This document shows, one piece after another, positions 33,255 through 41,803 of a stretch of 64,000 nt of DNA. Under the pieces are notes generated by a model, which saw only the letters and a program-made list of their open reading frames with translations, searched no databases and was not told where the DNA came from. Each line of letters starts with the position of its first letter. Positions within the stretch are counted from its first letter, which is position 1. The translations under genes and the position numbers were made by a program. Source of the stretch: DATLLN01 sp963797175 (lineage in GTDB: Bacteria; Actinomycetota; Thermoleophilia; Gaiellales; JAICJC01); assembly GCA_963797175.1 (NCBI GenBank), contig CAWCOL010000009.1, positions 1,488,001-1,552,000 on the forward strand, given 5' to 3'.

Positions 33255-34880
33255 ATGCCCGCCCTGCGTCAGCGCGCCGCCTGGAGGCAGCTCGAAGAGC
33301 ACCACGGCGAGATCGGCGGCGCCCACCTCCGCGACCTGTTCGCGGCCGACCCGGGCCGCGGCGAGCGGCTGTCCCTCGAGGCCGAGGGCATCCTCTTCGA
33401 CCACTCCAAGCACCGCATCACCGACCGCACGCTCGACCTGCTGGTGGCGCTGGCGGAGGAGTGCGGCCTGCGGTCGCGGATCGACGCGATGTTCGCCGGC
33501 GAGCGGATCAACGTCACCGAGGACCGTGCCGTGCTGCACGTCGCCCTGCGAGCGCCGCGCGACGCGGTGATCACGGTGGACGGGCACAACGTGGTGCCCG
33601 GCGTGCACGAGGTGCTCGACCGGATGGCGGCGTTCGCCGAGGCGGTGCGCGACGGCTCATTCACCGGCCACAGCGGGCGGCCGATCAAGAGCGTCGTCAA
33701 CATCGGCATCGGCGGCTCCGATCTGGGTCCGGTGATGGCGTACGAGGCGCTGCGCCACCTCAGCCGCCGCGACATGACGTTCCGGTTCGTCTCCAACGTG
33801 GACGGCACCGACTTCGCCGAGGCGACCCGCGACCTCGATCCGCACGAGACGCTCTTCATCGTCTCGTCCAAGACCTTCACGACGCTGGAGACGATGACGA
33901 ACGCGCGGTCGGCCAGGGACTGGACGCTGGCGGCGCTGGGCGACGAGGCGGCGATCGCGCACCACTTCGTCGCCGTCTCGACGAACGCCGGCGAGGTCGC
34001 CGAGTTCGGCATCGACACCGCCAACATGTTCGGCTTCTGGGACTGGGTGGGCGGCCGCTACTCGATGGACTCGGCGATCGGCCTCTCGACGATGCTGGCG
34101 ATCGGGCCGGAGGCGTTCGGCGAGCTGCTGGGCGGGTTCCACGCGATGGACGAGCACTTCCGCACGGCGCCGCTGCGGGCGAACATGCCGGCCCTGATGG
34201 GCCTGCTCGGCGTCTGGTACGTCGGCTTCTTCGGCACGCAGACCCAGGCGGTGCTGCCCTACGACCAGTACCTGAAGCGCTTTCCCGCCTACCTCCAGCA
34301 GCTGACGATGGAGTCGAACGGCAAGCACGTCACGTTGTCAGGCGAGACAGTGGACTATGCCACGGGGCCGGTGTACTGGGGCGAGCCGGGCACCAACGGC
34401 CAGCACTCCTTCTACCAGCTGATCCACCAGGGGACGCTGCTGATCCCCTGCGACTTCATCGGCTTCTGCCGGTCGCTCAACCCGCTGGGTGAGCACCACG
34501 ACCTGCTGATGGCGAACGTGTTCGCCCAGACCGAGGCGCTCGCGTTCGGCAAGACCGCCGACGAGGTGCGGGCCGAGGGCACGGCGGAGGAGCTGGTGCC
34601 ACATCGCGTCTTCGAGGGCAACAGGCCGACCAGCACGCTGCTGCTGGATCAGCTCTCGCCGGCCGCGCTGGGCAAGCTGGTCGCGCTGTACGAGCACAGC
34701 GTCTTCACGCAGGGCACGATCTGGGAGATCGACTCCTTCGATCAGTGGGGCGTCGAGCTGGGCAAGGTGCTGGCGAGCAGGATCGCGGGCGAACTGCGCG
34801 CGGCCGGAGATCCGGACCTGGCGCACGACACGTCGACGAACGCTCTGATCCGCCGGTACCGCGCGCAGCGCGCCCGCTGA
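33255..34880 (+). CDS. pgi: Glucose-6-phosphate isomerase
   Basis: About 541 aa, normal for the long bacterial form. It interconverts glucose-6-P and fructose-6-P. Both PROSITE-type signatures are present: NVDGTDFAEATRDLDPHETLFIVSSKTF with the phosphate-binding SKT, and the second region GTNGQHSFYQLIHQGT with catalytic His; catalytic Glu in TMESNGK and Lys near the end (ELGKVLA). Tandem ATGs exist at 33243, 33246 and 33255; the last is chosen because family N-termini start there and CATGAT lies seven bases upstream. Confidence 0.95.
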   Translation: MPALRQRAAWRQLEEHHGEIGGAHLRDLFAADPGRGERLSLEAEGILFDHSKHRITDRTLDLLVALAEECGLRSRIDAMFAGERINVTEDRAVLHVALRAPRDAVITVDGHNVVPGVHEVLDRMAAFAEAVRDGSFTGHSGRPIKSVVNIGIGGSDLGPVMAYEALRHLSRRDMTFRFVSNVDGTDFAEATRDLDPHETLFIVSSKTFTTLETMTNARSARDWTLAALGDEAAIAHHFVAVSTNAGEVAEFGIDTANMFGFWDWVGGRYSMDSAIGLSTMLAIGPEAFGELLGGFHAMDEHFRTAPLRANMPALMGLLGVWYVGFFGTQTQAVLPYDQYLKRFPAYLQQLTMESNGKHVTLSGETVDYATGPVYWGEPGTNGQHSFYQLIHQGTLLIPCDFIGFCRSLNPLGEHHDLLMANVFAQTEALAFGKTADEVRAEGTAEELVPHRVFEGNRPTSTLLLDQLSPAALGKLVALYEHSVFTQGTIWEIDSFDQWGVELGKVLASRIAGELRAAGDPDLAHDTSTNALIRRYRAQRAR

Positions 34881-34884
34881 CTGA

Positions 34885-35274
34885 TCAGTCGAAGACGCCC
34901 GAGTCGGACGCCCCGACCGTGAGGCCGTAGATCACGAGGATGTTCACCGTGACGCCGATGATGGCGGCGAACGGCGCCCCGAAGAGGAAGAAGAACCACA
35001 TCGTCGCTGCCACCGCGGCCAGCGTCACGCCCAGGTAGCTCCCCAGCGCCCGGCCCGAGAAGGCCGAGAAGCCGGCGACCAGCTGCAGCGCACCCCAGAT
35101 GAGGAAGATCCAACCCCATGCGCTGAGGTTGTGGTACAGCACCTGGCTGGTGAAGTAGCTGCTGTTGTGCAGCGCCGTGAAGCCGTTGATCACGTTCAGC
35201 AACCCGGCGACCATCAGCATCACCGCCGCGAAGACGAGCCAGCCGGTACGGCTGGTTTCTGTCGTGCGCGTCAT
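34885..35274 (-). CDS. DUF7144-like membrane protein
   Basis: 129 aa, four helices, with the characteristic GLLNVINGFTAL in helix 1 and WGWIFLIWGALQLVAG in helix 2. Such proteins occur widely in actinobacteria; function unknown. AAAGGAGC precedes ATG 35274, so unlike many genes here it has a normal leader. The two convergent stops (with Pgi) sit in a perfect 12-bp palindrome GACTGATCAGTC (34879-34890). First of four small minus-strand genes of stress-protein type. Confidence 0.72.
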   Translation of the reverse strand: MTRTTETSRTGWLVFAAVMLMVAGLLNVINGFTALHNSSYFTSQVLYHNLSAWGWIFLIWGALQLVAGFSAFSGRALGSYLGVTLAAVAATMWFFFLFGAPFAAIIGVTVNILVIYGLTVGASDSGVFD

Positions 35275-35363
35275 TGCGACACGCTCCTTTCTTCAGTTTG
35301 CAGCGTCACCTGTACGCTAGCCCTTCGGTCAAGTCGTGGCAAGGCCACGGGGCCATTTGGGCT

Positions 35364-35855
35364 TTACGGTTTGGTGAACACCGCGCGCAACTCGGCGGCC
35401 TGCTCGTCGGGCAGATCGGTGTGGATCAGCTGGACGTGCATGGACGCCATGAACACCTCGCGCAACCGATTCTGGTCGGCGCCCTCGGTCATCAGGAACA
35501 GCGCGGACGTGCCGGGAACGACCTGCTCTCGCACGTTGGCGACGAAGTGCTCGTCGATACCCTGGTCGCGGAGCGACGCCGAGGCGCCGCCGGCCGCCGC
35601 GCCGATCGCCGCGCCGGCGACCGGGGCGAGCAGGATCGTCCCGATCAGCGCCCCCCAGCCGGCGCCGATCAGCGCGCCTCGCCGCCCGCGGTGGCGGAGT
35701 TGGGTGGTGCGGGGCTTGCCCGCAGACTCGGCCCACTCCACGATCGCGCCGTCCAGGATCGTGATCGCGCCCTCGTGGGCGAGGGTGTCGAGACGCGCCG
35801 CCATCGACGGCGCGCCGCCGGGCGAGTCGAACCTCCATACGGTCAGCGTGGACAT
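35364..35855 (-). CDS. DUF1269-like glycine-zipper protein
   Basis: 163 aa. Beta-alpha N-terminal half (LTVWRFDSPGGAPSMAARLDTL), central glycine-zipper hydrophobic hairpin (GALIGAGWGALIGTILLAPVAGAAIGAAAGG), and a C-terminal ferredoxin-like part (SALFLMTEGADQNRL). DUF1269 proteins are thought to associate with membranes; role unknown. GGAAGGA precedes ATG 35855. The genes at 35364-36428 encode related folds. Confidence 0.75.
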   Translation of the reverse strand: MSTLTVWRFDSPGGAPSMAARLDTLAHEGAITILDGAIVEWAESAGKPRTTQLRHRGRRGALIGAGWGALIGTILLAPVAGAAIGAAAGGASASLRDQGIDEHFVANVREQVVPGTSALFLMTEGADQNRLREVFMASMHVQLIHTDLPDEQAAELRAVFTKP

Positions 35856-35915
35856 GTCGCTTCCGTCCTTCCCGTATCGGGCGGGGCCGCCCGGATGGAA
35901 GACCCCGCGAAGCGC

Positions 35916-36428
35916 TCAGAGTGCTGCTGCCTCCTCGGCCGCGGCCAGGCCGATCGCGACCAGGTCGACCGGGTGGATCCATGCGTCGGCCAGGTGGAAC
36001 CCGCCGGCGCGGCCGATCGCGCCGCGGAGCGGGAGCGCCCAGCGGTGTTCGATCAACGCGATCGCGGCCGCGGTCCCCTCGGGGATCGCGTCGGCGACGT
36101 CCCACGTCTCCGCCTCGTTCAGCACGCCCTCGCGGTCGGCGAACGCCTCGGCTCCGCGCACGGCCCCGATCGTCATGCCCTCCTCGCCGCCGGCGCCGAG
36201 CCCGATCAGCGCGCCCACCGTTGCGCCGAACTCGGCCGCCTCATCCGGGGACAGGTCGCTCTGCTCGTACACCAGCAGTTCACCCGACTCATCCTTGCGC
36301 ACGAACGTCATGTCGATCAGCCGGATGATGTCGTTGTCCTTGAGGCGGTGGAGCTCCTCCAGGATCTCGCCCTTGAACTCACCGCCCGCGAACCCGATGA
36401 CCAGCAGTTGCACCGGTCCTATTGCCAT
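35916..36428 (-). CDS. DUF6325/DUF1269-like protein
   Basis: 170 aa. Begins IGPVQLLVIGFAGGEFKG, a pattern of DUF1269/DUF6325 proteins, with a Gly-rich central stretch (GATVGALIGLGAGGEEGM) and an Ala-rich C-terminus. It probably has the same fold as its downstream neighbour, without strong transmembrane character. The start is set to ATG 36428 because AAGGAG is five bases upstream; an earlier GTG at 36434 overlaps that ribosome site. Function unknown. Confidence 0.7.
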   Translation of the reverse strand: MAIGPVQLLVIGFAGGEFKGEILEELHRLKDNDIIRLIDMTFVRKDESGELLVYEQSDLSPDEAAEFGATVGALIGLGAGGEEGMTIGAVRGAEAFADREGVLNEAETWDVADAIPEGTAAAIALIEHRWALPLRGAIGRAGGFHLADAWIHPVDLVAIGLAAAEEAAAL

Positions 36429-36444
36429 CGTCACTCCTTCATCG

Positions 36445-36756
36445 TCAGGTGCCGAGCAGCTTTGCCTTGGCCGCCGTGAACTCTTCGGGGGTGAGGACGC
36501 CCTGGTCCATCAGCCCCTTGAGCTGGATCAGCTTCGCCGTGAGGTCGTCCCCGCCGGCCGGTGCCGGGGCGGGGGTCGCTGCCACGGGCGGCGGCGCGGC
36601 CGCCGGCGGCGCGTAGGCCTGCTGGGCCTCGAGCTGCTGGATCCGGGCTTCCTGATCCGCCTCCTGCTCCCGGCCCTGCTGGACGTGCTTGCCGGCCACG
36701 TAGGCCCCGCCGCCGATCATTGCCGCTCGCATGAGCGGTCGCCGTCGCCTCATCAC
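36445..36756 (-). CDS. SHOCT domain protein
   Basis: 103 aa. Basic start, short hydrophobic stretch (MIGGGAYVAGKHV), Glu/Gln-rich helix, Pro/Ala linker, and C-terminal SHOCT motif (LIQLKGLMDQGVLTPEEFTAAKAKLL). SHOCT is an oligomerisation or targeting module. It lies 16 bases upstream of the DUF6325-like gene in the same direction, so they are likely co-transcribed. Start GTG 36756 or ATG 36753 after AAGGGAGCG. Confidence 0.78.
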   Translation of the reverse strand: MMRRRRPLMRAAMIGGGAYVAGKHVQQGREQEADQEARIQQLEAQQAYAPPAAAPPPVAATPAPAPAGGDDLTAKLIQLKGLMDQGVLTPEEFTAAKAKLLGT

Positions 36757-36832
36757 TTGAGTCGCTCCCTTGTCGCTGAACCCCGTGCCGCGACACTACC
36801 CCCGGGCGGTGCCGCTGTGCAAGGAGTGTCCT

Positions 36833-36872
36833 CCCGCGCGGACACGGCGGTGTCCGGACGGTGCCGCGCGGG
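36833..36872. promoter_or_regulatory. Nested hairpin in a divergent intergenic region
   Basis: CCCGCGCGG (36833-36841) pairs with CCGCGCGGG (36864-36872), enclosing GGACAC-GGCG-GTGTCC (36840-36855). It lies between the SHOCT gene and an MFS gene transcribed away from each other, so an operator or transcription-blocking structure is more likely than a simple terminator. Confidence 0.4.
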
Positions 36873-36918
36873 TCGCCGTGGGCGGTGCCTATCCTGCGGC
36901 GGTGGCGGCGCTCCATCC

Positions 36919-38175
36919 ATGATCGGCAGGGTGCGGGGGCTGGCCGTCGACACCAGCGCGCTGCGCGACTCGCGCGACTACCGCCTGCTGGTGCTGGGCG
37001 GGTTCGTCTCCGGGCTGGGCACCCAGATCACGCTGGTCGCCCTGCCCTTCCAGATCTACCTGCTGACGCGCTCGAGCCTGCTGGTCGGCCTGATCGGTCT
37101 GGCCGAGCTGATCCCGCTGGTCGCGCTCTCGCTGGTTGGTGGCGCGCTCGCCGACCGGCTCGACCGTCGCCGGCTGCTGCTGGTCGCGCAGGTCGAGATG
37201 CTGCTCACGTCGGCCGTGCTCGCCGCCGGCGCGCTGGCAGGCTCGCCGCCGGTCGCGCTGCTGTTCGTCCTGGCCGGGCTGGCGGCCGCCGGCTCCGCGG
37301 TCGACCGGCCGACCCGGGCCGCGATCCTGCCCAACCTGGTCGGGCCCGAGCGGCTGCGGGCCGCCATCTCCTTCAACTACGCGCTGCTCCAGCTGACGAC
37401 GGTCGTCGGGCCGGCCGCGGGCGGCATCGTGATCGCGTCGCTCGGGCTCGACTGGGCGTACGGGATCGACGTCGTCACGTTCGTCGCGATGATCGTCAGC
37501 GTGGCGCTGATCAAGCCGCAGCCGCCGCCGGTCGCCGAGCATCGCGAGCCGTTCCTGCGCTCGCTGGTCGGCGGGCTGCGGTTCGCCGGCAGCCGCGGCG
37601 AGCTGATGGGCAGCTTCGCGATCGACATTCTGGCGATGACCTTCGGCATGCCGCGGGCGCTGTTCCCGGCGCTCTCGGTGAACGTCTACGGCGCGGGGGC
37701 GACCGGCGTCGGCCTGCTCTACGCAGCCGTCTCGGCGGGCGCGGCCGTCGCCGCATTCACCAGCGGCTGGCTCGGCAACGCCCGCAGGCTGGGCCGGATC
37801 GTCGTCGTGGCGGTGCTGGTCTGGGGCGCCGGCATCACGGTGATGGGGCTGACCACGAGCCTCGGCGTCGCGATGGCCGCGCTCGCCGTCGCCGGCGCCG
37901 CGGACAGCGTCAGCGCAGTCTGCCGCTCGACCATCCTCCAGACCGCGACGCCCGACGCGATGCGCGGGCGGATGTCCTCGATCTTCACGCTGGTCGTCGC
38001 CGGCGGGCCGCGGGTCGGCGACGTCGAGGCCGGCATCGTCGCCGCCGCCTTCAGCGTGCGGGCGTCGGTCGTGTCCGGCGGCCTGCTGTGCATGCTCGGC
38101 GTGGCGCCGATCGTCGCGCTGTTCCCGGCCTTCTGGCGGTACGGCGACGAGACGGCCGCCGATCACGATCCGTGA
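36919..38175 (+). CDS. MFS exporter (EntS-like)
   Basis: 418 aa, 12 helices. The motif DSRDYRLLVLGGFVSGLGTQIT and the loop GALADRLDRRRLLL place it in the MFS_3/EntS group of drug or siderophore exporters. It is preceded by a possible six-codon leaderless ORF: TATCCT at 36890-36895, six bases, then GTG 36902 reading VAALHP and stopping at a TGA that overlaps this ATG (ATGA). That would couple translation of the transporter to a leaderless start. Substrate unknown. Confidence 0.85.
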   Translation: MIGRVRGLAVDTSALRDSRDYRLLVLGGFVSGLGTQITLVALPFQIYLLTRSSLLVGLIGLAELIPLVALSLVGGALADRLDRRRLLLVAQVEMLLTSAVLAAGALAGSPPVALLFVLAGLAAAGSAVDRPTRAAILPNLVGPERLRAAISFNYALLQLTTVVGPAAGGIVIASLGLDWAYGIDVVTFVAMIVSVALIKPQPPPVAEHREPFLRSLVGGLRFAGSRGELMGSFAIDILAMTFGMPRALFPALSVNVYGAGATGVGLLYAAVSAGAAVAAFTSGWLGNARRLGRIVVVAVLVWGAGITVMGLTTSLGVAMAALAVAGAADSVSAVCRSTILQTATPDAMRGRMSSIFTLVVAGGPRVGDVEAGIVAAAFSVRASVVSGGLLCMLGVAPIVALFPAFWRYGDETAADHDP

Positions 38176-38199
38176 CCGGCGGCCGTCGGGAGGCGAACG

Positions 38200-39651
38200 T
38201 CAGTCGCCGCTCTCGAACGCCGGCGTCAGGGCCGGCTGCTCGACCTCGGCCTCCGCGTGGTGGCTGCGGATGAAGAGGAAGGCCACCGCCGCCCCGGCCA
38301 GGGCGATCACTGCCGAGAGCTGCAGGGAGTGCGAAAGCGAGTAGATGAACACGTCGGACGGGCCGTGGCCCTCGGCCGCGCGCGTCGCGGAGAGGTGGGT
38401 GAAGACCGCGGTCAGCGCGGCGACGCCGAACACGCCGCCGATCATCCGCACCATCGAGAGCACGCCCGATGCCGCGCCGGCCTTCATCCGGTCGACCGAT
38501 CCCATCACCGCCGCCGTCATCGGCGACATCGTCATGCCCATCCCGATTCCGCCCACGATGAACGCGGGCAGCAGCGTCGGGTAGCCGCTGGTGTCGGTGA
38601 TCCGCGACTCCAGGTAGAGCGAGGCCGCGATCATCGTCATGCCGATCGTGAGCAGGCCGCGCGAGCCGTAGCGGTCGGACAGCCGGCCCGCGATCGGCGC
38701 CGTGGCGATGATCAGCAGCGTCATCGGCAGGAACCGCACGCCGGTCTCGAGCGCCGACAGCTGCAGGATGTTCTGCATGTAGAGGGTGATGAAGAAGAAC
38801 GTCGCGAACATCGAGAATGTGACCAGGAAGGCCACCGCGTTGCCCGCGTTGAACGTGCGGTTGCGGAAGAAGTTGAGATCGAGCATCGGCTCCTTCTGCC
38901 GCCACTGGAGCAGGCCGAAGGTCGTCAGGCCGACCGCCGCGATCGCGAACTCGGCCAGCGTGCGGGTGGACGTCCAGCCGTAGTCGTTGCCCTGCACCAG
39001 CGCCAGCACGAGGGCGCCCAGGCCGATCGTCAGGGTGAGGATGCCGCCCACGTCCACGCGCCTGCTGGCGGTCTCGTCACGCGACTCCTCGACGGCGTAC
39101 AGCGTCACCGGGATCGCGATCAGCGCGACCGGGACGTTGAGGAAGAAGATCCACTCCCAGCCGGCCTTCTCGACCAGCAGGCCGCCGACCACGGGGCCCA
39201 TGCCCAGAGCCATGCCGGAGATGCCGGCCCACAGGCCCAGTGCGCGACCGCGCTCGGGGCCCTGGAAGGCGGTGGTGATGATCGAGAGCGAGCCCGGCAT
39301 CAGGAATGCCGCGCCGATGCCCTGCACGCCGCGGAAGATGATCAGCTGGTCGATCGACTGCGACAGGCCGGCCCCGATCGAGCCGAGCGTGAAGACGACG
39401 ACGCCCGCCAGGAACATGCGCTTGCGGCCGAACACGTCGCCCAGGCGGCCGCCGGTGACCAGCAGCACGCCGAACACCAGCGTGTAGGCGTTGACCGCCC
39501 ACGAGAGGTTGGAGAGGGATGCGTTGAACTGGGTCTTGATGGCGGGCAGCGCGATGTTCACGACGGTGTTGTCGAGCATCACCATGAACAGGGCGAAGCA
39601 CATCGCCCCCAGCGTCCACCATTTTCGGTTGTCCTCTGTCAGTGCGGGCAT
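38200..39651 (-). CDS. MFS drug exporter, DHA2 (EmrB/QacA) family
   Basis: 483 aa, 14 helices. Signature features: ALFMVMLDNTVVNIALP in helix 1 with the conserved Asp, GGRLGDVFGRKRMFLAG in loop 2, and motif C GMALGMGPVVGGLL in helix 5. Proton-coupled export of lipophilic cations or drugs. Its ATG overlaps the stop of the upstream MarR gene by one base, so the regulator-exporter pair forms an operon. Confidence 0.92.
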   Translation of the reverse strand: MPALTEDNRKWWTLGAMCFALFMVMLDNTVVNIALPAIKTQFNASLSNLSWAVNAYTLVFGVLLVTGGRLGDVFGRKRMFLAGVVVFTLGSIGAGLSQSIDQLIIFRGVQGIGAAFLMPGSLSIITTAFQGPERGRALGLWAGISGMALGMGPVVGGLLVEKAGWEWIFFLNVPVALIAIPVTLYAVEESRDETASRRVDVGGILTLTIGLGALVLALVQGNDYGWTSTRTLAEFAIAAVGLTTFGLLQWRQKEPMLDLNFFRNRTFNAGNAVAFLVTFSMFATFFFITLYMQNILQLSALETGVRFLPMTLLIIATAPIAGRLSDRYGSRGLLTIGMTMIAASLYLESRITDTSGYPTLLPAFIVGGIGMGMTMSPMTAAVMGSVDRMKAGAASGVLSMVRMIGGVFGVAALTAVFTHLSATRAAEGHGPSDVFIYSLSHSLQLSAVIALAGAAVAFLFIRSHHAEAEVEQPALTPAFESGD

Positions 39652-40106
39652 CAGCGCCCTCCTTCCTCGATGGCGGCCTCGACCCGGTGAACGGCGTCAA
39701 GCACCTGCTCCAGGTCGCGCACCGACAGCACCGTGAAGGCGCGGCCGATCGCGGTCTGGAACGCCGGCAGCTTCTCCTGCAGCGCCTCGCCCTTGGCGGT
39801 CAGCTGCACCCAGACGACGCGGCGGTCGTCGAGGTCGCGCTCGCGGCGCACGTAGCCGTCCCGCTCCAGGCGGTCGATCACGCCCGTGGCGGTGGAGGCG
39901 AGCATGTCGCACTCACGGCCCAGCTCACGGGCGCTGCGGCGGCCGCCGTCGGCGGCCAGGTGGTGCAGCAGCATGGCCTGCGGCATGGTCAGCCCGAGCT
40001 CATCGAGATCGGCGCGGACCGAGCGCTTGGCCAGCTTCGCGACCCGGAACAGCGCGCTTCCCAGCTCCGCTCCCAGATCGCTCTTGGTTGTCGTTCGTGT
40101 AGCCAT
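39651..40106 (-). CDS. MarR family transcriptional regulator
   Basis: 151 aa. Winged-helix regulator: helix-turn-helix ARELGRECDMLASTATGVIDRLERDGYV and wing DLDDRRVVWVQLTAKG. Expected to repress itself and the DHA2 exporter. ATG 40106 is the first start after a TATAGT -10 (40155-40150) that has TGGACA 17 bases upstream; operator-like repeats lie between promoter and gene. Confidence 0.88.
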   Translation of the reverse strand: MATRTTTKSDLGAELGSALFRVAKLAKRSVRADLDELGLTMPQAMLLHHLAADGGRRSARELGRECDMLASTATGVIDRLERDGYVRRERDLDDRRVVWVQLTAKGEALQEKLPAFQTAIGRAFTVLSVRDLEQVLDAVHRVEAAIEEGGR

Positions 40107-40121
40107 CGTTCGTATGGTTCC

Positions 40122-40178
40122 GTTTCGTGTGTGGAAACTTCGTACACGAACTATAGCTGAGGCAAGCATTCCTGTCCA
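40122..40178 (-). promoter_or_regulatory. Promoter and probable MarR operator
   Basis: On the minus strand: TGGACA (40178-40173), 17 bases, TATAGT (40155-40150). Immediately downstream lie TTCGT-GT-ACGAA (40150-40139) and GTTTC-N7-GAAAC (40138-40122), two inverted repeats placed to block initiation. This matches MarR autoregulation of the marR-MFS operon. Confidence 0.65.
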
Positions 40179-40199
40179 CTCGCCGGTAGGGTTCCGCCG

Positions 40200-41768
40200 A
40201 TGGCCCTTCCCGATGACGACGTCGTGGCCCTGATGGGCGGCCGGATCCTGACCATGGACGACCGCGACACGGTGGCCGCGGCGCTGGTGGCCCGCGGCGG
40301 CAGGATCGCCGCGGTGGGGACGACCGCCGACCTGGAGCGGGATCTCCCCGCCCACGCGCACCGGATCGACCTGGACGGGCGCACGGCCGTGCCCGGATTC
40401 GTGGACGGGCACTGCCATCTGGAGCTGACCACGACGCACCTCGCGTACGCGCTCTCCTGCTTCTGCCCACCGCTGGGGTCGCTCGACGAGGTCGCCCGAG
40501 CAGTCGCCGGCCGCGCCGCGCAGACGCCGGCCGGCGAGTGGGTGGTCGCGCGGTCGAGCTACGCGCTCGAGCGGTGGGTGGCGGAGGGCAGGACGCTGAC
40601 GGCGGCCGACCTCGACCCGCTCACGCCCGACCATCCGGTGTGCGTCTTCACCGGCCTCCACAGCTGCACGCTGAATGCCGTCGCGGCGGCGGAGGCGGGC
40701 CTGACCACAGGGCGGGATCTCCCGCCCGGCGCCTCGTGGGATCCCGCGACCGGTCGCGCCACGGAGCTGTGGGACTGGCTGCCGCTGCCGCGCACCCCGG
40801 TCGCCGACGTGGCCGAGGCGGTCGCCGGCCTGGGCGGCTCGATGTACCAGCAGCGCGGCGTCACCTCGATCGCCGAGCTGCCGTTCACCGCCGAGGGCGT
40901 GCGCGCCTTCCAGCAGCTCCGCCGCGAGGGCCGCCTGCCGGCGCGGCTCGGGCTCTGGTTCCACCTGCCGCGGTTCGGGTCGATCGACGACATCGTGCGG
41001 CTCGGCCTGGAGGCGGGGTTCGGTGACGAGTGGCTCGCCGTCGGCGGCATCAAGCTGTTCGTGGACGGGTGCGGGGTGGATGCCGCGGGTGCGCCAGCCT
41101 TCGACGTCAAGTGGACGCAGGAGGAGCTGGACGAGGTCGTGCTCGCCGCGCACGCCGGTGGGCTTCAGCTGTGGCTGCACACGACGCCCACCATCGAGGG
41201 GGCGTGGATGGCCCTGACCGCGATCGAGCGCGCGCTGGAGCGGGTGCCGCGGCCCGACCACCGCCACCGCATCGAGCACATCGCCGACCGCACCCCGGAT
41301 GCGGAGTGCCTCGCCGTGCTGCGGCGGATGCAGGAGCTGGGCGTGCTGGCCGTGGCGACGCCGCAGTTCGTCTGGAGCTACGCCGACGCCGACCCGGCGG
41401 GTGCCGAGGTGCCACTGCGGACGCTGCACGCGATGGGGATCCGCCCGCCCGGCAACAGCGACTCGACCGGCAGCCAGCCGGAGGCCGCCAACCCGTTCCA
41501 CGGCATCCGCTGCGCGGTCGACCGGCGCACCCGGGCGGGGACGCTGCTCGCGCCGGACGAGGCGATCACCGTGCGCGAGGCGCTGCGGGTGTTCACCCGC
41601 GACGCCGCGTACGCCTGCCACTTCGACGACCGCGGCTCGTTGGAGCCGGGCAAGCTGGCCGACGTCGCGGTGCTCGGCGCGGATCCCGAGCAGGTGCCTC
41701 CCGGCGAGCTCGATCGGGTGCCGGTGGACATGACGATCATCGGCGGCCGGGTGGTCTGGTCGGCCTGA
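40200..41768 (+). CDS. Amidohydrolase (YtcJ-like, amidohydrolase_3)
   Basis: 522 aa. Metal-dependent hydrolase: N-terminal beta-sandwich (GGRILTMDDRDTVAAAL), metal site GFVDGHCHLE, further metal His and Asp in HRIEHIADRTPD, and C-terminal FDDRGSLEPGKLADVAVL. A long insertion typical of the YtcJ/NfdA group is present. It probably hydrolyses an N-substituted amide or formamide. Leaderless start: TAGGGT, seven bases, ATG 40200. It stands at the edge of the amine island and may feed it. Confidence 0.85.
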   Translation: MALPDDDVVALMGGRILTMDDRDTVAAALVARGGRIAAVGTTADLERDLPAHAHRIDLDGRTAVPGFVDGHCHLELTTTHLAYALSCFCPPLGSLDEVARAVAGRAAQTPAGEWVVARSSYALERWVAEGRTLTAADLDPLTPDHPVCVFTGLHSCTLNAVAAAEAGLTTGRDLPPGASWDPATGRATELWDWLPLPRTPVADVAEAVAGLGGSMYQQRGVTSIAELPFTAEGVRAFQQLRREGRLPARLGLWFHLPRFGSIDDIVRLGLEAGFGDEWLAVGGIKLFVDGCGVDAAGAPAFDVKWTQEELDEVVLAAHAGGLQLWLHTTPTIEGAWMALTAIERALERVPRPDHRHRIEHIADRTPDAECLAVLRRMQELGVLAVATPQFVWSYADADPAGAEVPLRTLHAMGIRPPGNSDSTGSQPEAANPFHGIRCAVDRRTRAGTLLAPDEAITVREALRVFTRDAAYACHFDDRGSLEPGKLADVAVLGADPEQVPPGELDRVPVDMTIIGGRVVWSA

Positions 41769-41803
41769 CGGACGTTCGCGCCCGCGGCTTCAGTCCCCCG
41801 ACG

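Noticed and set aside
35131..36918. 1014-codon plus-strand frame running into the MFS exporter
   Set aside because: Its first 596 codons lie antisense to the DUF7144/DUF1269/DUF6325/SHOCT genes; only the part from 36919 is protein-like.
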